From Burkholderiaceae bacterium (lineage in GTDB: Bacteria; Pseudomonadota; Gammaproteobacteria; Burkholderiales; Burkholderiaceae_D): a stretch of 5,405 bases of DNA. Shown here one piece after another: positions 1-5,405 of the stretch. The first letter of the stretch is position 1. Each line of letters starts with the position of its first letter. The notes beneath the pieces were generated by a model, which worked only from the letters and a program-made list of their open reading frames with translations, did not search any database and was not told the DNA's origin. A program made the translations under genes and the position numbers. The stretch spans positions 1-5,405 of the forward strand of contig JAIELO010000400.1 in assembly GCA_019752915.1 (NCBI GenBank). Direction: 5' to 3'.

Positions 1-834
1 ATCCTTCTGGTCGAGCCAGATGCAGTGGCCATACATGGCGCGCGGGCGCAGCAGGCCAACCTTGTCGTACACGTCGATATAGCTGCGCGCCTGCGGGAAC
101 AGTTCACGCACCCAGGCGCATTCGGCCTGATTTTCCGAGACGTGGGTCTGGATGAAGGTGTCGGGATAGGCACGTGCCAGCTCACCGGCCAGCTGCAACT
201 GGGCGTCGCTCGAGGTGGGTGCAAAGCGCGGTGTAATGGCGTACAGGGCGCGGCCACGTTTGTGCCAGCGCTGGATCAGCGCTTCGGTATCGCGTGCGCC
301 CGATTCGGGCGTATCGCGCAGGAACTCCGGGCAGTGACGGTCCATCAGCACCTTCCCCGCCACCATGCGCAGGCCACGCCGTTCGCTGGCCGCAAAAAAC
401 GCCTCCACCGATTGCGGATGCACGGTGCAGTACACCATGGCGGTGGTGGTGCCACAGCGCAGCAACTCGTCGAGGAAAAATTCGGCGACCTCGCTGGCAT
501 GCGCGGGGTCCTCAAACTGGCGTTCGGTCGGGAAGGTGTAGGTTTCCAGCCATGGCAGCAAGCCTTCGGCGGGCGAGGCGATCATGTCGGACTGCGGGTA
601 ATGCACGTGGGTGTCGATAAACCCCGGCATCAGCAGCTTGCCGCGATAATCGTGCACCGGGGTGTCAGGCGGCAGCGTAGCCTGCAAGCTGGCGTAGTCG
701 CCGGCGGCCTGCACTTTGCCATCGGCGACAATCAGCAGACCGTCCGCATGCCAGACATGCGACTCGGTACTCAAGGCCGGATCGGCGAGAAAGTGCAGCA
801 AGCTGCCTCGGTAGGCTTGCAAATGTGAGGGCAT
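1..834 (-). CDS. guaD: Guanine deaminase, 3' end cut off by the window
   Basis: Hydrolyses guanine to xanthine and ammonia in the cytoplasm, feeding the xanthine dehydrogenase encoded upstream. The frame is open for 278 codons from ATG at 834 to base 1 with no stop; E. coli GuaD is about 440 residues, so the C-terminal third is missing. It belongs to the metal-dependent amidohydrolase superfamily. The N-terminal strand region reads AYRGSLLHF. The metal-binding motif PGFIDTHVHYPQ spans residues 70-81 (His76, His78; Gln81 probably contacts guanine). FPTER is at 101-105 and GTTTAMVYCTVHPQS at 128-142. ITPRFAPTSS is at 200-209, where Arg203 matches the substrate-binding arginine known in human guanine deaminase. 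THVSEN at 230-235 supplies the third metal ligand His231 and probable catalytic Glu234, and GHC at 269-271 supplies His270. The last metal-binding Asp lies outside the window. The start is supported by an AGGA box 7 nt upstream and by N-terminal alignment with E. coli GuaD from memory. It lies 78 bp downstream of xdhC in the same direction, so co-transcription is likely. Identity is very secure. Confidence 0.95.
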   Translation of the reverse strand, partial: MPSHLQAYRGSLLHFLADPALSTESHVWHADGLLIVADGKVQAAGDYASLQATLPPDTPVHDYRGKLLMPGFIDTHVHYPQSDMIASPAEGLLPWLETYTFPTERQFEDPAHASEVAEFFLDELLRCGTTTAMVYCTVHPQSVEAFFAASERRGLRMVAGKVLMDRHCPEFLRDTPESGARDTEALIQRWHKRGRALYAITPRFAPTSSDAQLQLAGELARAYPDTFIQTHVSENQAECAWVRELFPQARSYIDVYDKVGLLRPRAMYGHCIWLDQKD

Positions 835-841
835 AACGGCG

Positions 842-845
842 TCCT
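842..845 (-). promoter_or_regulatory. Ribosome binding site of guaD
   Basis: AGGA on the minus strand lies 7 nt before the guaD ATG. It is outside the tandem repeat array, so a change in repeat number would not alter the spacing between this site and the start codon. Confidence 0.7.
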
Positions 846-856
846 GAGAGAAGTAC

Positions 857-912
857 TAAGTTGAATAAGCTAAGTTAAATAAGCTAAGTCAAATAAGCTA
901 AGTTAAATAAGT
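857..912. repeat. Four-copy 14-bp tandem repeat between xdhC and guaD
   Basis: Four head-to-tail 14-bp units fill 857-870, 871-884, 885-898 and 899-912 without gaps. The plus-strand consensus is TAAGTTAAATAAGC. The second unit matches it exactly and each other unit has one transition: G at position 7 in the first, C at position 6 in the third, T at position 14 in the fourth. Only 13 of 56 bases are G or C, in strong contrast to the GC-rich genes on both sides. The array starts at the base after the xdhC TAG stop and ends 22 bp before the guaD ATG. Within each unit TAAG occurs twice, so the unit may derive from a shorter motif. The function is unknown. It could be a variable-number repeat, a spacer, or a set of protein-binding sites. 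No stable hairpin is apparent, so it does not look like an intrinsic terminator. Confidence 0.95.
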
Positions 913-1953
913 CTAGCGTGGCTCGGCTTGCTGCGCCTGCCACACCATCAGCAGTTGCGCACAGACCGAGGTCGCAATCACGGCAGGCAGCTTGCTGCTG
1001 ATGCCGGGCAGACCGATCGGGCAGACCATCGCGGCGATCCGTTCTGCCGCTATTCCGCGCGCCGCCATGCGCCGCTCGAACTGCACCCGTTTGGTATGCG
1101 AACCAATCAAGCCGAACCAGCCTACCTGCTCGCGCGCCAGTATGGCTGCACTGAGTCGCTGATCGAGCGCGTGGCTATGGGTCATCACCAGATAGCTGGC
1201 ACCGGCGGGAGCGCTGGCGACCAGCGCTTCCGGGACATCGGTCGCTTCGATACGCACATTGGCCGGCAGTTCGGCAGGGAACATCTCCTCGCGCTCGTCG
1301 ATCCAGCTGACCGTACACGGTAGTTCGCCCAGTAGGCGGATCAGCGCCGCACCCACATGACCGGCACCGAACAGCAGCAGGTGCGCACGTGGCGCTAGCA
1401 CGGCATCGGCCAGCCAGCGCCGCCCAGCGCTATCGCGCAGCACCTGCGTGCTGTGGGCGAAATCAAATTCAGGTAGTTGCGCCAGACTGTCAGCCGATCC
1501 GGCCAGTAGCGTGCCGTCGCCAGCCAGCAGCACACTGCTGGCTATGCCATCGAGTGCGCTCAGGCGCCAACTGTCGGTGCGCTGCTGCTGATGCTGCAAG
1601 GACTGCAGCATCAGCAGCACCTGCGCCAGCGCGGCATCGACAAACTCGAAGGCCAGATGCACCACCCCGCCGCAACACTGGCCTAGCGTCGGACCCAGCG
1701 CATACCGCTGCAGGCGCGCAGCCATGGCCGTGTCACCGTCTGCACCGGTTTGCGCCGCTGCCGCTTCCTGCAACATGCTGCGTGCCACTTCCAGCGCACA
1801 CAGTTCCAGATGACCGCCGCCGATGGTGTCAGCCTGCCCGTGCGCCGTCACCAGCATGTGCGCGCCCGCTTCGCGCGGGACCGAGCCCTCGACGATGGCG
1901 ACCGTGACCAGCACTGCCGGCCCCGCGGGTAGCGCTTGCAACCACTCGTTCAT
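913..1953 (-). CDS. xdhC: XdhC, molybdenum cofactor chaperone for xanthine dehydrogenase
   Basis: A 346-residue cytoplasmic protein of the XdhC/CoxI family. In Rhodobacter capsulatus, XdhC binds molybdenum cofactor, promotes its sulfuration by a cysteine desulfurase, and delivers it to XdhB; the same role is inferred here. The N-terminal XdhC/CoxI domain shows VEGSVPREAGAHMLV (21-35), TIGGGHLE (43-50) and LGPTLGQCCGGVV (86-98), whose Cys93/Cys94 include the conserved cofactor-binding cysteine. The C-terminal Rossmann-like domain has LLFGAGHVG (193-201) with a GxGxxG turn, then SWIDERE (216-222), MTHSHALDQRL (257-267), GLIGSHTKR (281-289) and CPIGLPGISSKLPA (311-324). Both family domains are present and full length. 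A Leu/Gln-rich stretch around residues 113-124 joins them and is encoded by a perfect inverted repeat. The start follows xdhB by 8 bp and has a GAGGA box, so translation is probably coupled to xdhB. The TAG stop abuts the tandem repeat array. Confidence 0.95.
   Translation of the reverse strand: MNEWLQALPAGPAVLVTVAIVEGSVPREAGAHMLVTAHGQADTIGGGHLELCALEVARSMLQEAAAAQTGADGDTAMAARLQRYALGPTLGQCCGGVVHLAFEFVDAALAQVLLMLQSLQHQQQRTDSWRLSALDGIASSVLLAGDGTLLAGSADSLAQLPEFDFAHSTQVLRDSAGRRWLADAVLAPRAHLLLFGAGHVGAALIRLLGELPCTVSWIDEREEMFPAELPANVRIEATDVPEALVASAPAGASYLVMTHSHALDQRLSAAILAREQVGWFGLIGSHTKRVQFERRMAARGIAAERIAAMVCPIGLPGISSKLPAVIATSVCAQLLMVWQAQQAEPR
1583..1619. repeat. Perfect 16-bp inverted repeat inside xdhC
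   Basis: Bases 1583-1598 are the exact reverse complement of 1604-1619, separated by the 5-base loop AGGAC. The arms are rich in CTG and CAG triplets. In the xdhC mRNA this would form a 16-bp GC-rich stem with a 5-nt loop. It encodes the VLLMLQSLQHQQQ region between the two XdhC domains. The stem is well beyond what coding constraint requires, but biased use of CTG (Leu) and CAG (Gln) codons could produce it by chance. There is no U tract after it, so it does not resemble a terminator. Confidence 0.85.
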
Positions 1954-1958
1954 GGCAA

Positions 1959-1963
1959 TCCTC
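1959..1963 (-). promoter_or_regulatory. Ribosome binding site of xdhC, overlapping the xdhB stop
   Basis: GAGGA on the minus strand shares its first two bases with the TGA stop of xdhB and lies 5 nt before the xdhC ATG. This arrangement supports the chosen xdhC start and suggests that ribosomes finishing xdhB re-initiate on xdhC. Confidence 0.75.
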
Positions 1964-4295
1964 AGGCAGCGATCTGCACGGCAGAAATGGCACGCAGGAT
2001 TTCCTCGCTGGTGGCGGGGGCATTCAGCGGCGGCTGCACGCGGTGGCCGCCGACACTGGAAATCGCATCGCGTATGGCGAAGAATACCGAGAACGGCAGC
2101 AACAGCGGCGGCTCGCCCACCGCTTTGGAGCGGTGGATACTGTCTTCAACGTTGCCGTTATCGAACAGCTCGACGCGGAACTCCTGCGGGCAGTCGGAAA
2201 TACCGGGAATCTTGTAGGTCGATGGCGCATGCGTCATCAGCTTGCCGGCCGCATTCCACCACAGTTGTTCGGTGGTCAGCCAGCCCATGCCCTGAATGAA
2301 CGCCCCTTCCACCTGCCCCTTGTCGATGGCAGGATTGAGCGAACGACCCGCATCGTAGAGCGCATCGGCACGCAGCAGCTTCCATTCGCCGGTCAGCGTG
2401 TCGACCACTACTTCGGAGACTGCCGCACCATAGGCATAGTAAGAGAACGGATGGCCGCTCATGGTCTTGGCATCCCAGTGCAGGCCGGGCGTGGCATAGA
2501 AGCCATCCGACCATAGCTGGACCCGCGCCAGATAGGCTTTCTGCACCAGCTCTGCAAACGCCACCCGGTGGCCATTCACATGCACGGCATTATCGAAGAA
2601 CTGCACCGGCAGGCCATCGTCGGCGCCATACAGTTTGATGGCAAACGCGGCCAGCCGTTCGCGGATCTGGCGCGCCGCATCCTGCGCTGCCTTGCCATTC
2701 AAATCGGCACCGGTCGATGCCGCCGTGGCCGAGGTATTCGCCACCTTGCTGGTATCGGTGGCGGTAGCCCGCACATGCGCCAGATCCAGCCCCAGTTCGT
2801 GCGCCACCACCTGCATCACTTTGGTGTTGATACCCTGCCCCATTTCGGTACCGCCGTGATTGACCAGCACCGAGCCATCCACATACACATGCACCAGCGC
2901 GCCCGCCTGATTTAAGTGGGTGACGTTGAAAGCAATACCGAATTTCAGCGGCGTCAGCGCCAGCCCTTTTTTCAGCACCGGGCTAGTGCGGTTGTAGGCT
3001 TCGATCTCGCTGCGCCGGGCCCGGTATTGACTGGTCTGTTCCAGCTGCGCGGTCAGCGCGGCGATCACGTTATCGACAATCTCCTGTCCATAGGGCGTGA
3101 CGTTGCGCTCGGTGGTGCCGTAGAAATTCAGACGCCGGACATCGAGCGCATCGCGGCCTAGATGGCGGGCAATTTCGTCGATCACATATTCGATCGCAAT
3201 CGCGCCTTGCGGCCCGCCGAAACCGCGGAAGGCAGTATTCGACTGGGTATTGGTCTTGCCGCAGGCGGCGCGGATATCGACGTCCGACAGGTAGTAGGCA
3301 TTATCGAAGTGGCACACGGCGCGCGTGGCCACTGGCCCGGACAGATCCGCCGAGAAGCCAGCGCGCAGCGTCATATCGACCCGCGCTGCCAGTATCCGGC
3401 CTTCGGCATCGAAGCCGACTTCGTATTCATAGTAGAAGCAGTGACGCTTGCCGGTGACCAGCATGTCGTCATCGCGGTCGGCGCGCAGTTTGACGGGACG
3501 GCGCAATTTCGCCGCAGCGATAGCGGCCGATGCCGCCCACAGCGCCGACTGCGATTCCTTGCCACCGAAACCGCCACCCATGCGGCGGCATTCCACCTGC
3601 ACTTTGTGCGCGTGGACGCCCAGCGCATGCGCCACCACATGCTGCATTTCGCTCGGGTGCTGGGTCGAGCACTGCACCAGCATGCCCTGATCTTCTTTCG
3701 GCGTGGCGTAGGCGATCTGGCCTTCCAGATAGAACTGCTCCTGACCACCGACGAACAACTGACCACGCACCACATGTGGCGCAGCCTCGAAGGCCGTCTT
3801 GAAGTCACCGCGCTGCAACTGCATCGGCGGCAGCACATACTGCTGCGCAGCCTTGGCTTGCTGCGGTGTGAAGATTGCTGGCAGCTCCTGGTAGCTGATC
3901 TGGGCACGGCGCGCCGCACGACGCGCCTGCTCATGACTTTCAGCGACGACGATGAAAATCGGCTGGCCGACATACATGACTTCGCCGGCACTGAGGATAG
4001 GGTCGTCGTGAATAATCGGCCCGCAATCGTTGGTGCCGACAATATCGCTGGCGGTGTACACGGCAACTACCCCGGCCGAGGCCAGCACGGGCGCCAGATC
4101 CATCGCGGTAATCCGCGCGTGTGCTTTGGCGGACAGCCCCAGCGCCGCGTGCAGGGTGCCGTGCAGTTCGGGGATATCGTCCGTGTAGGTGGCCTGTCCC
4201 AGCACATGCAGTGCGGCCGATTCATGCTTGCTGCCGACGCCGACAGCCTTCCAGTCCTGTGCTGCCAGCAACACCGGTGCGACGTTCTGATTCAT
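1962..4295 (-). CDS. xdhB: Xanthine dehydrogenase, molybdopterin-binding subunit XdhB
   Basis: The large catalytic subunit (777 residues) of a cytoplasmic xanthine dehydrogenase, which hydroxylates hypoxanthine to xanthine and xanthine to urate at a molybdenum centre; electrons pass to the iron-sulfur and FAD groups of XdhA. The N-terminal a/b-hammerhead region includes LGQATYTDDIP (32-42) and YVGQPIFIVVAES (108-120). GGQEQFYLEGQ (183-193) leads into the cofactor-binding domain. Mapped onto bovine enzyme by motif, Gln212 (STQ) matches Gln767, Glu247 (RMGGGFGGKE, 238-247) matches Glu802, Arg357 (NTAFRGFGGPQG, 353-364) matches Arg880, and Glu728 (KAVGEPP, 724-730) matches the catalytic base Glu1261. 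The Glu802/Arg880 pair marks purine-oxidising enzymes; aldehyde oxidases differ there. KFGIAF (451-456), GGTEMGQG (481-488), DGFYATP (597-603) and PSTYKIP (691-697) are also conserved. Length is normal and no interruption is visible. Its ATG overlaps the xdhA stop as ATGA, and xdhC follows after 8 bp. Confidence 0.97.
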   Translation of the reverse strand: MNQNVAPVLLAAQDWKAVGVGSKHESAALHVLGQATYTDDIPELHGTLHAALGLSAKAHARITAMDLAPVLASAGVVAVYTASDIVGTNDCGPIIHDDPILSAGEVMYVGQPIFIVVAESHEQARRAARRAQISYQELPAIFTPQQAKAAQQYVLPPMQLQRGDFKTAFEAAPHVVRGQLFVGGQEQFYLEGQIAYATPKEDQGMLVQCSTQHPSEMQHVVAHALGVHAHKVQVECRRMGGGFGGKESQSALWAASAAIAAAKLRRPVKLRADRDDDMLVTGKRHCFYYEYEVGFDAEGRILAARVDMTLRAGFSADLSGPVATRAVCHFDNAYYLSDVDIRAACGKTNTQSNTAFRGFGGPQGAIAIEYVIDEIARHLGRDALDVRRLNFYGTTERNVTPYGQEIVDNVIAALTAQLEQTSQYRARRSEIEAYNRTSPVLKKGLALTPLKFGIAFNVTHLNQAGALVHVYVDGSVLVNHGGTEMGQGINTKVMQVVAHELGLDLAHVRATATDTSKVANTSATAASTGADLNGKAAQDAARQIRERLAAFAIKLYGADDGLPVQFFDNAVHVNGHRVAFAELVQKAYLARVQLWSDGFYATPGLHWDAKTMSGHPFSYYAYGAAVSEVVVDTLTGEWKLLRADALYDAGRSLNPAIDKGQVEGAFIQGMGWLTTEQLWWNAAGKLMTHAPSTYKIPGISDCPQEFRVELFDNGNVEDSIHRSKAVGEPPLLLPFSVFFAIRDAISSVGGHRVQPPLNAPATSEEILRAISAVQIAA

Positions 4296-5405
4296 GGCTT
4301 CTCCTTGCAGCCGCCGCAGGCAAAGGCATTCACTTGCTGCACGGCCAGTGGCGCATCGGTGCGGGTTTCGAACCAGTAGCGACGCAACAGATTCTGCGCC
4401 GTCTGCATACGGTAGCTGCTCGACGCACGCATATCGGAGAGCGGCTGGAAGTCCAGCGCCAGCGCATCCATGGCAGCTTGCAGATTCGCTTCGTTCCAGC
4501 GCAGTCCCAGCAGCGCTGCTTCGGCGCGTGGCGCACGGCGCGGCGTGGCAGCCATGCCGCCAAAGGCGATGCGTGCATCAAGAATGGTGTCGCCATCGAA
4601 GCGGAAGGCAAAGGCTGCGCACACCGCCGAAATATCCTGATCGAAGCGCTTGGCCAGTTTGTAGGTACGGAACTGCACGCCCGCCTGCGGCAGCGGCACC
4701 CGCACGGCAGCAACGAATTCGTCGGCCTGCATATCCTTCTTCTGGTAGTCCAGATAAAACGCTTCGAGCGGCAGCACACGCTCACCGGCTGGCCCGCGCA
4801 GCACCACTTCACTGCCCAGCGCAATCATCCACGGCATCGAGTCGCCGATCGGTGAACCATTGGCGACGTTGCCGCCCAGCGTACCGGCGTTACGGATCGG
4901 CAGCGACGCAAAGCGCTGCCACAGCTCGCCCAGTTGTTCCGGATAGTGACGGCACAGTGCCGCATAGGCGTCATTAAGCTTCACGCCCGCGCCAATCTGC
5001 AGCATGCCATCGGCTTCAACTAAGCTTTGCAGCGCGCTGACGTGGCCGAGATAAATAATGTCGCCCAGTTCGCGCATCTGCTTGGTGACCCACAGGCCGA
5101 TGTCGGTACAACCGGCCAGCAGCGTTGCCTCCGGATGGGCCGCGCGCAGCGCCACCAGTTCGTCCAGCGTGCGCGGGGCATAGAAAGTCTGGCCGTGGGC
5201 GCTGTAGCGGGTGCCGCCTTCGCGCTGCAGCAGCTGCAATTGTGCGGTCAACGCAGCACGGTCAAAGCCCACTTTCGGCAGTTCCGTCATGCGCTGCGCC
5301 GCGTCGATGATGGGACGATAGCCGGTGCAGCGGCACAGATTCCCCGACAGACAGTCGTCGATTTCATGACGCTTGGCGGGCTGACCATCCTTGTCCAGAT
5401 ACATA
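4292..5405 (-). CDS. xdhA: Xanthine dehydrogenase, iron-sulfur/FAD subunit XdhA, 5' end cut off by the window
   Basis: The small subunit carries two [2Fe-2S] clusters and FAD and passes electrons from the XdhB molybdenum site to NAD+ (family knowledge). The window holds the last 370 codons; complete bacterial XdhA proteins are about 460-500 residues, so the plant-type ferredoxin domain and part of the second cluster domain are missing. The fragment opens inside the [2Fe-2S]-binding helical domain: GNLCRCTGYRPI at 21-32 gives the CxC pair (Cys24, Cys26) of its C-terminal motif. The Met codon at 5402-5404 is therefore internal, not the start. The FAD domain follows with LLAGCTDIGLWVTKQ (95-109) and PIRNAGTLGGNVANGSPIGDS (169-189). 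The C-terminal flavoprotein domain includes FRTYKLAKRFDQDIS, FGGMA and SYRMQTAQNLL. The protein ends in ACGGCKEKP, an uncommon-looking CxxC tail. The TGA stop overlaps the xdhB ATG. Upstream promoter and regulators are outside the window. Confidence 0.96.
   Translation of the reverse strand, partial: MYLDKDGQPAKRHEIDDCLSGNLCRCTGYRPIIDAAQRMTELPKVGFDRAALTAQLQLLQREGGTRYSAHGQTFYAPRTLDELVALRAAHPEATLLAGCTDIGLWVTKQMRELGDIIYLGHVSALQSLVEADGMLQIGAGVKLNDAYAALCRHYPEQLGELWQRFASLPIRNAGTLGGNVANGSPIGDSMPWMIALGSEVVLRGPAGERVLPLEAFYLDYQKKDMQADEFVAAVRVPLPQAGVQFRTYKLAKRFDQDISAVCAAFAFRFDGDTILDARIAFGGMAATPRRAPRAEAALLGLRWNEANLQAAMDALALDFQPLSDMRASSSYRMQTAQNLLRRYWFETRTDAPLAVQQVNAFACGGCKEKP
4301..4306 (-). promoter_or_regulatory. 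Ribosome binding site of xdhB, inside the end of xdhA
   Basis: AAGGAG on the minus strand, 5 nt before the xdhB ATG, lies within the last codons of xdhA. It is a near-consensus Shine-Dalgarno sequence and fixes the xdhB start. With the ATGA overlap it points to coupled translation, which would help keep the two subunits in balance. Confidence 0.8.

Noticed and set aside
25..828. A 267-codon open frame on the plus strand at the window start
   Set aside because: It lies wholly opposite guaD, whose motifs are unmistakable, and its protein is a low-complexity mixture without family motifs.
857..912. CRISPR array
   Set aside because: The units are only 14 bp, directly adjacent, with no spacers.
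835..912. Rho-independent terminator between xdhC and guaD
   Set aside because: No GC-rich stem followed by a U tract is visible; the gap is mostly the AT-rich direct repeat.
1865..1879. Short inverted repeat CCCGC-TTCGC-GCGGG near the start of xdhC
   Set aside because: Five-base arms encoding the conserved VPREAGA motif are expected by chance in GC-rich coding DNA.
3162..4379. A 405-codon open frame on the plus strand opposite xdhB
   Set aside because: It is antisense to a strongly conserved XdhB reading frame, has no recognisable domain, and such long antisense frames are common in GC-rich DNA.
4121..4855. A 244-codon plus-strand open frame across the xdhA-xdhB junction
   Set aside because: It runs antisense through two well-supported genes and shows no motif or convincing ribosome binding site.
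5402..5404. ATG as the start codon of xdhA
   Set aside because: The Cys24/Cys26 pair follows within 26 residues, so this Met sits inside the [2Fe-2S] domain; the ferredoxin domain and true start must lie beyond the window.

Overview
The window holds one minus-strand purine-catabolism gene block, read from high to low coordinates: xdhA (5' end cut off by the window), xdhB, xdhC and guaD (3' end cut off). All four were recognised by translating the sequence and comparing it with remembered family motifs. No database search was possible. The coding DNA is GC-rich with strong third-position G/C preference. The two-subunit XdhA/XdhB layout followed by xdhC and guaD is typical of Proteobacteria. 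A betaproteobacterium is my best guess, but nothing in the window fixes the genus.

Layout: xdhA occupies 4292-5405 and overlaps xdhB by four bases (ATGA). xdhB (1962-4295) is followed after 8 bp by xdhC (913-1953), whose ribosome binding site overlaps the xdhB stop codon. A 78-bp gap then separates xdhC from guaD (1-834). Most of this gap (857-912) is an AT-rich array of four 14-bp tandem repeats that begins directly after the xdhC stop codon. I see no terminator hairpin in the gap, so all four genes could share one transcript. The operon promoter must lie beyond base 5405.

Function: GuaD deaminates guanine to xanthine. The XdhA/XdhB molybdo-flavoenzyme oxidises hypoxanthine and xanthine to urate. 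XdhC is the chaperone that binds, sulfurates and inserts the molybdenum cofactor. Together they take guanine or hypoxanthine to urate. The active-site residues that separate xanthine dehydrogenases from aldehyde oxidases are present in XdhB.

I found no new multi-gene system; the protein content is ordinary. The two points that stand out are both non-coding in character: the 14-bp tandem array between xdhC and guaD, and a perfect 16-bp inverted repeat inside the xdhC coding sequence.
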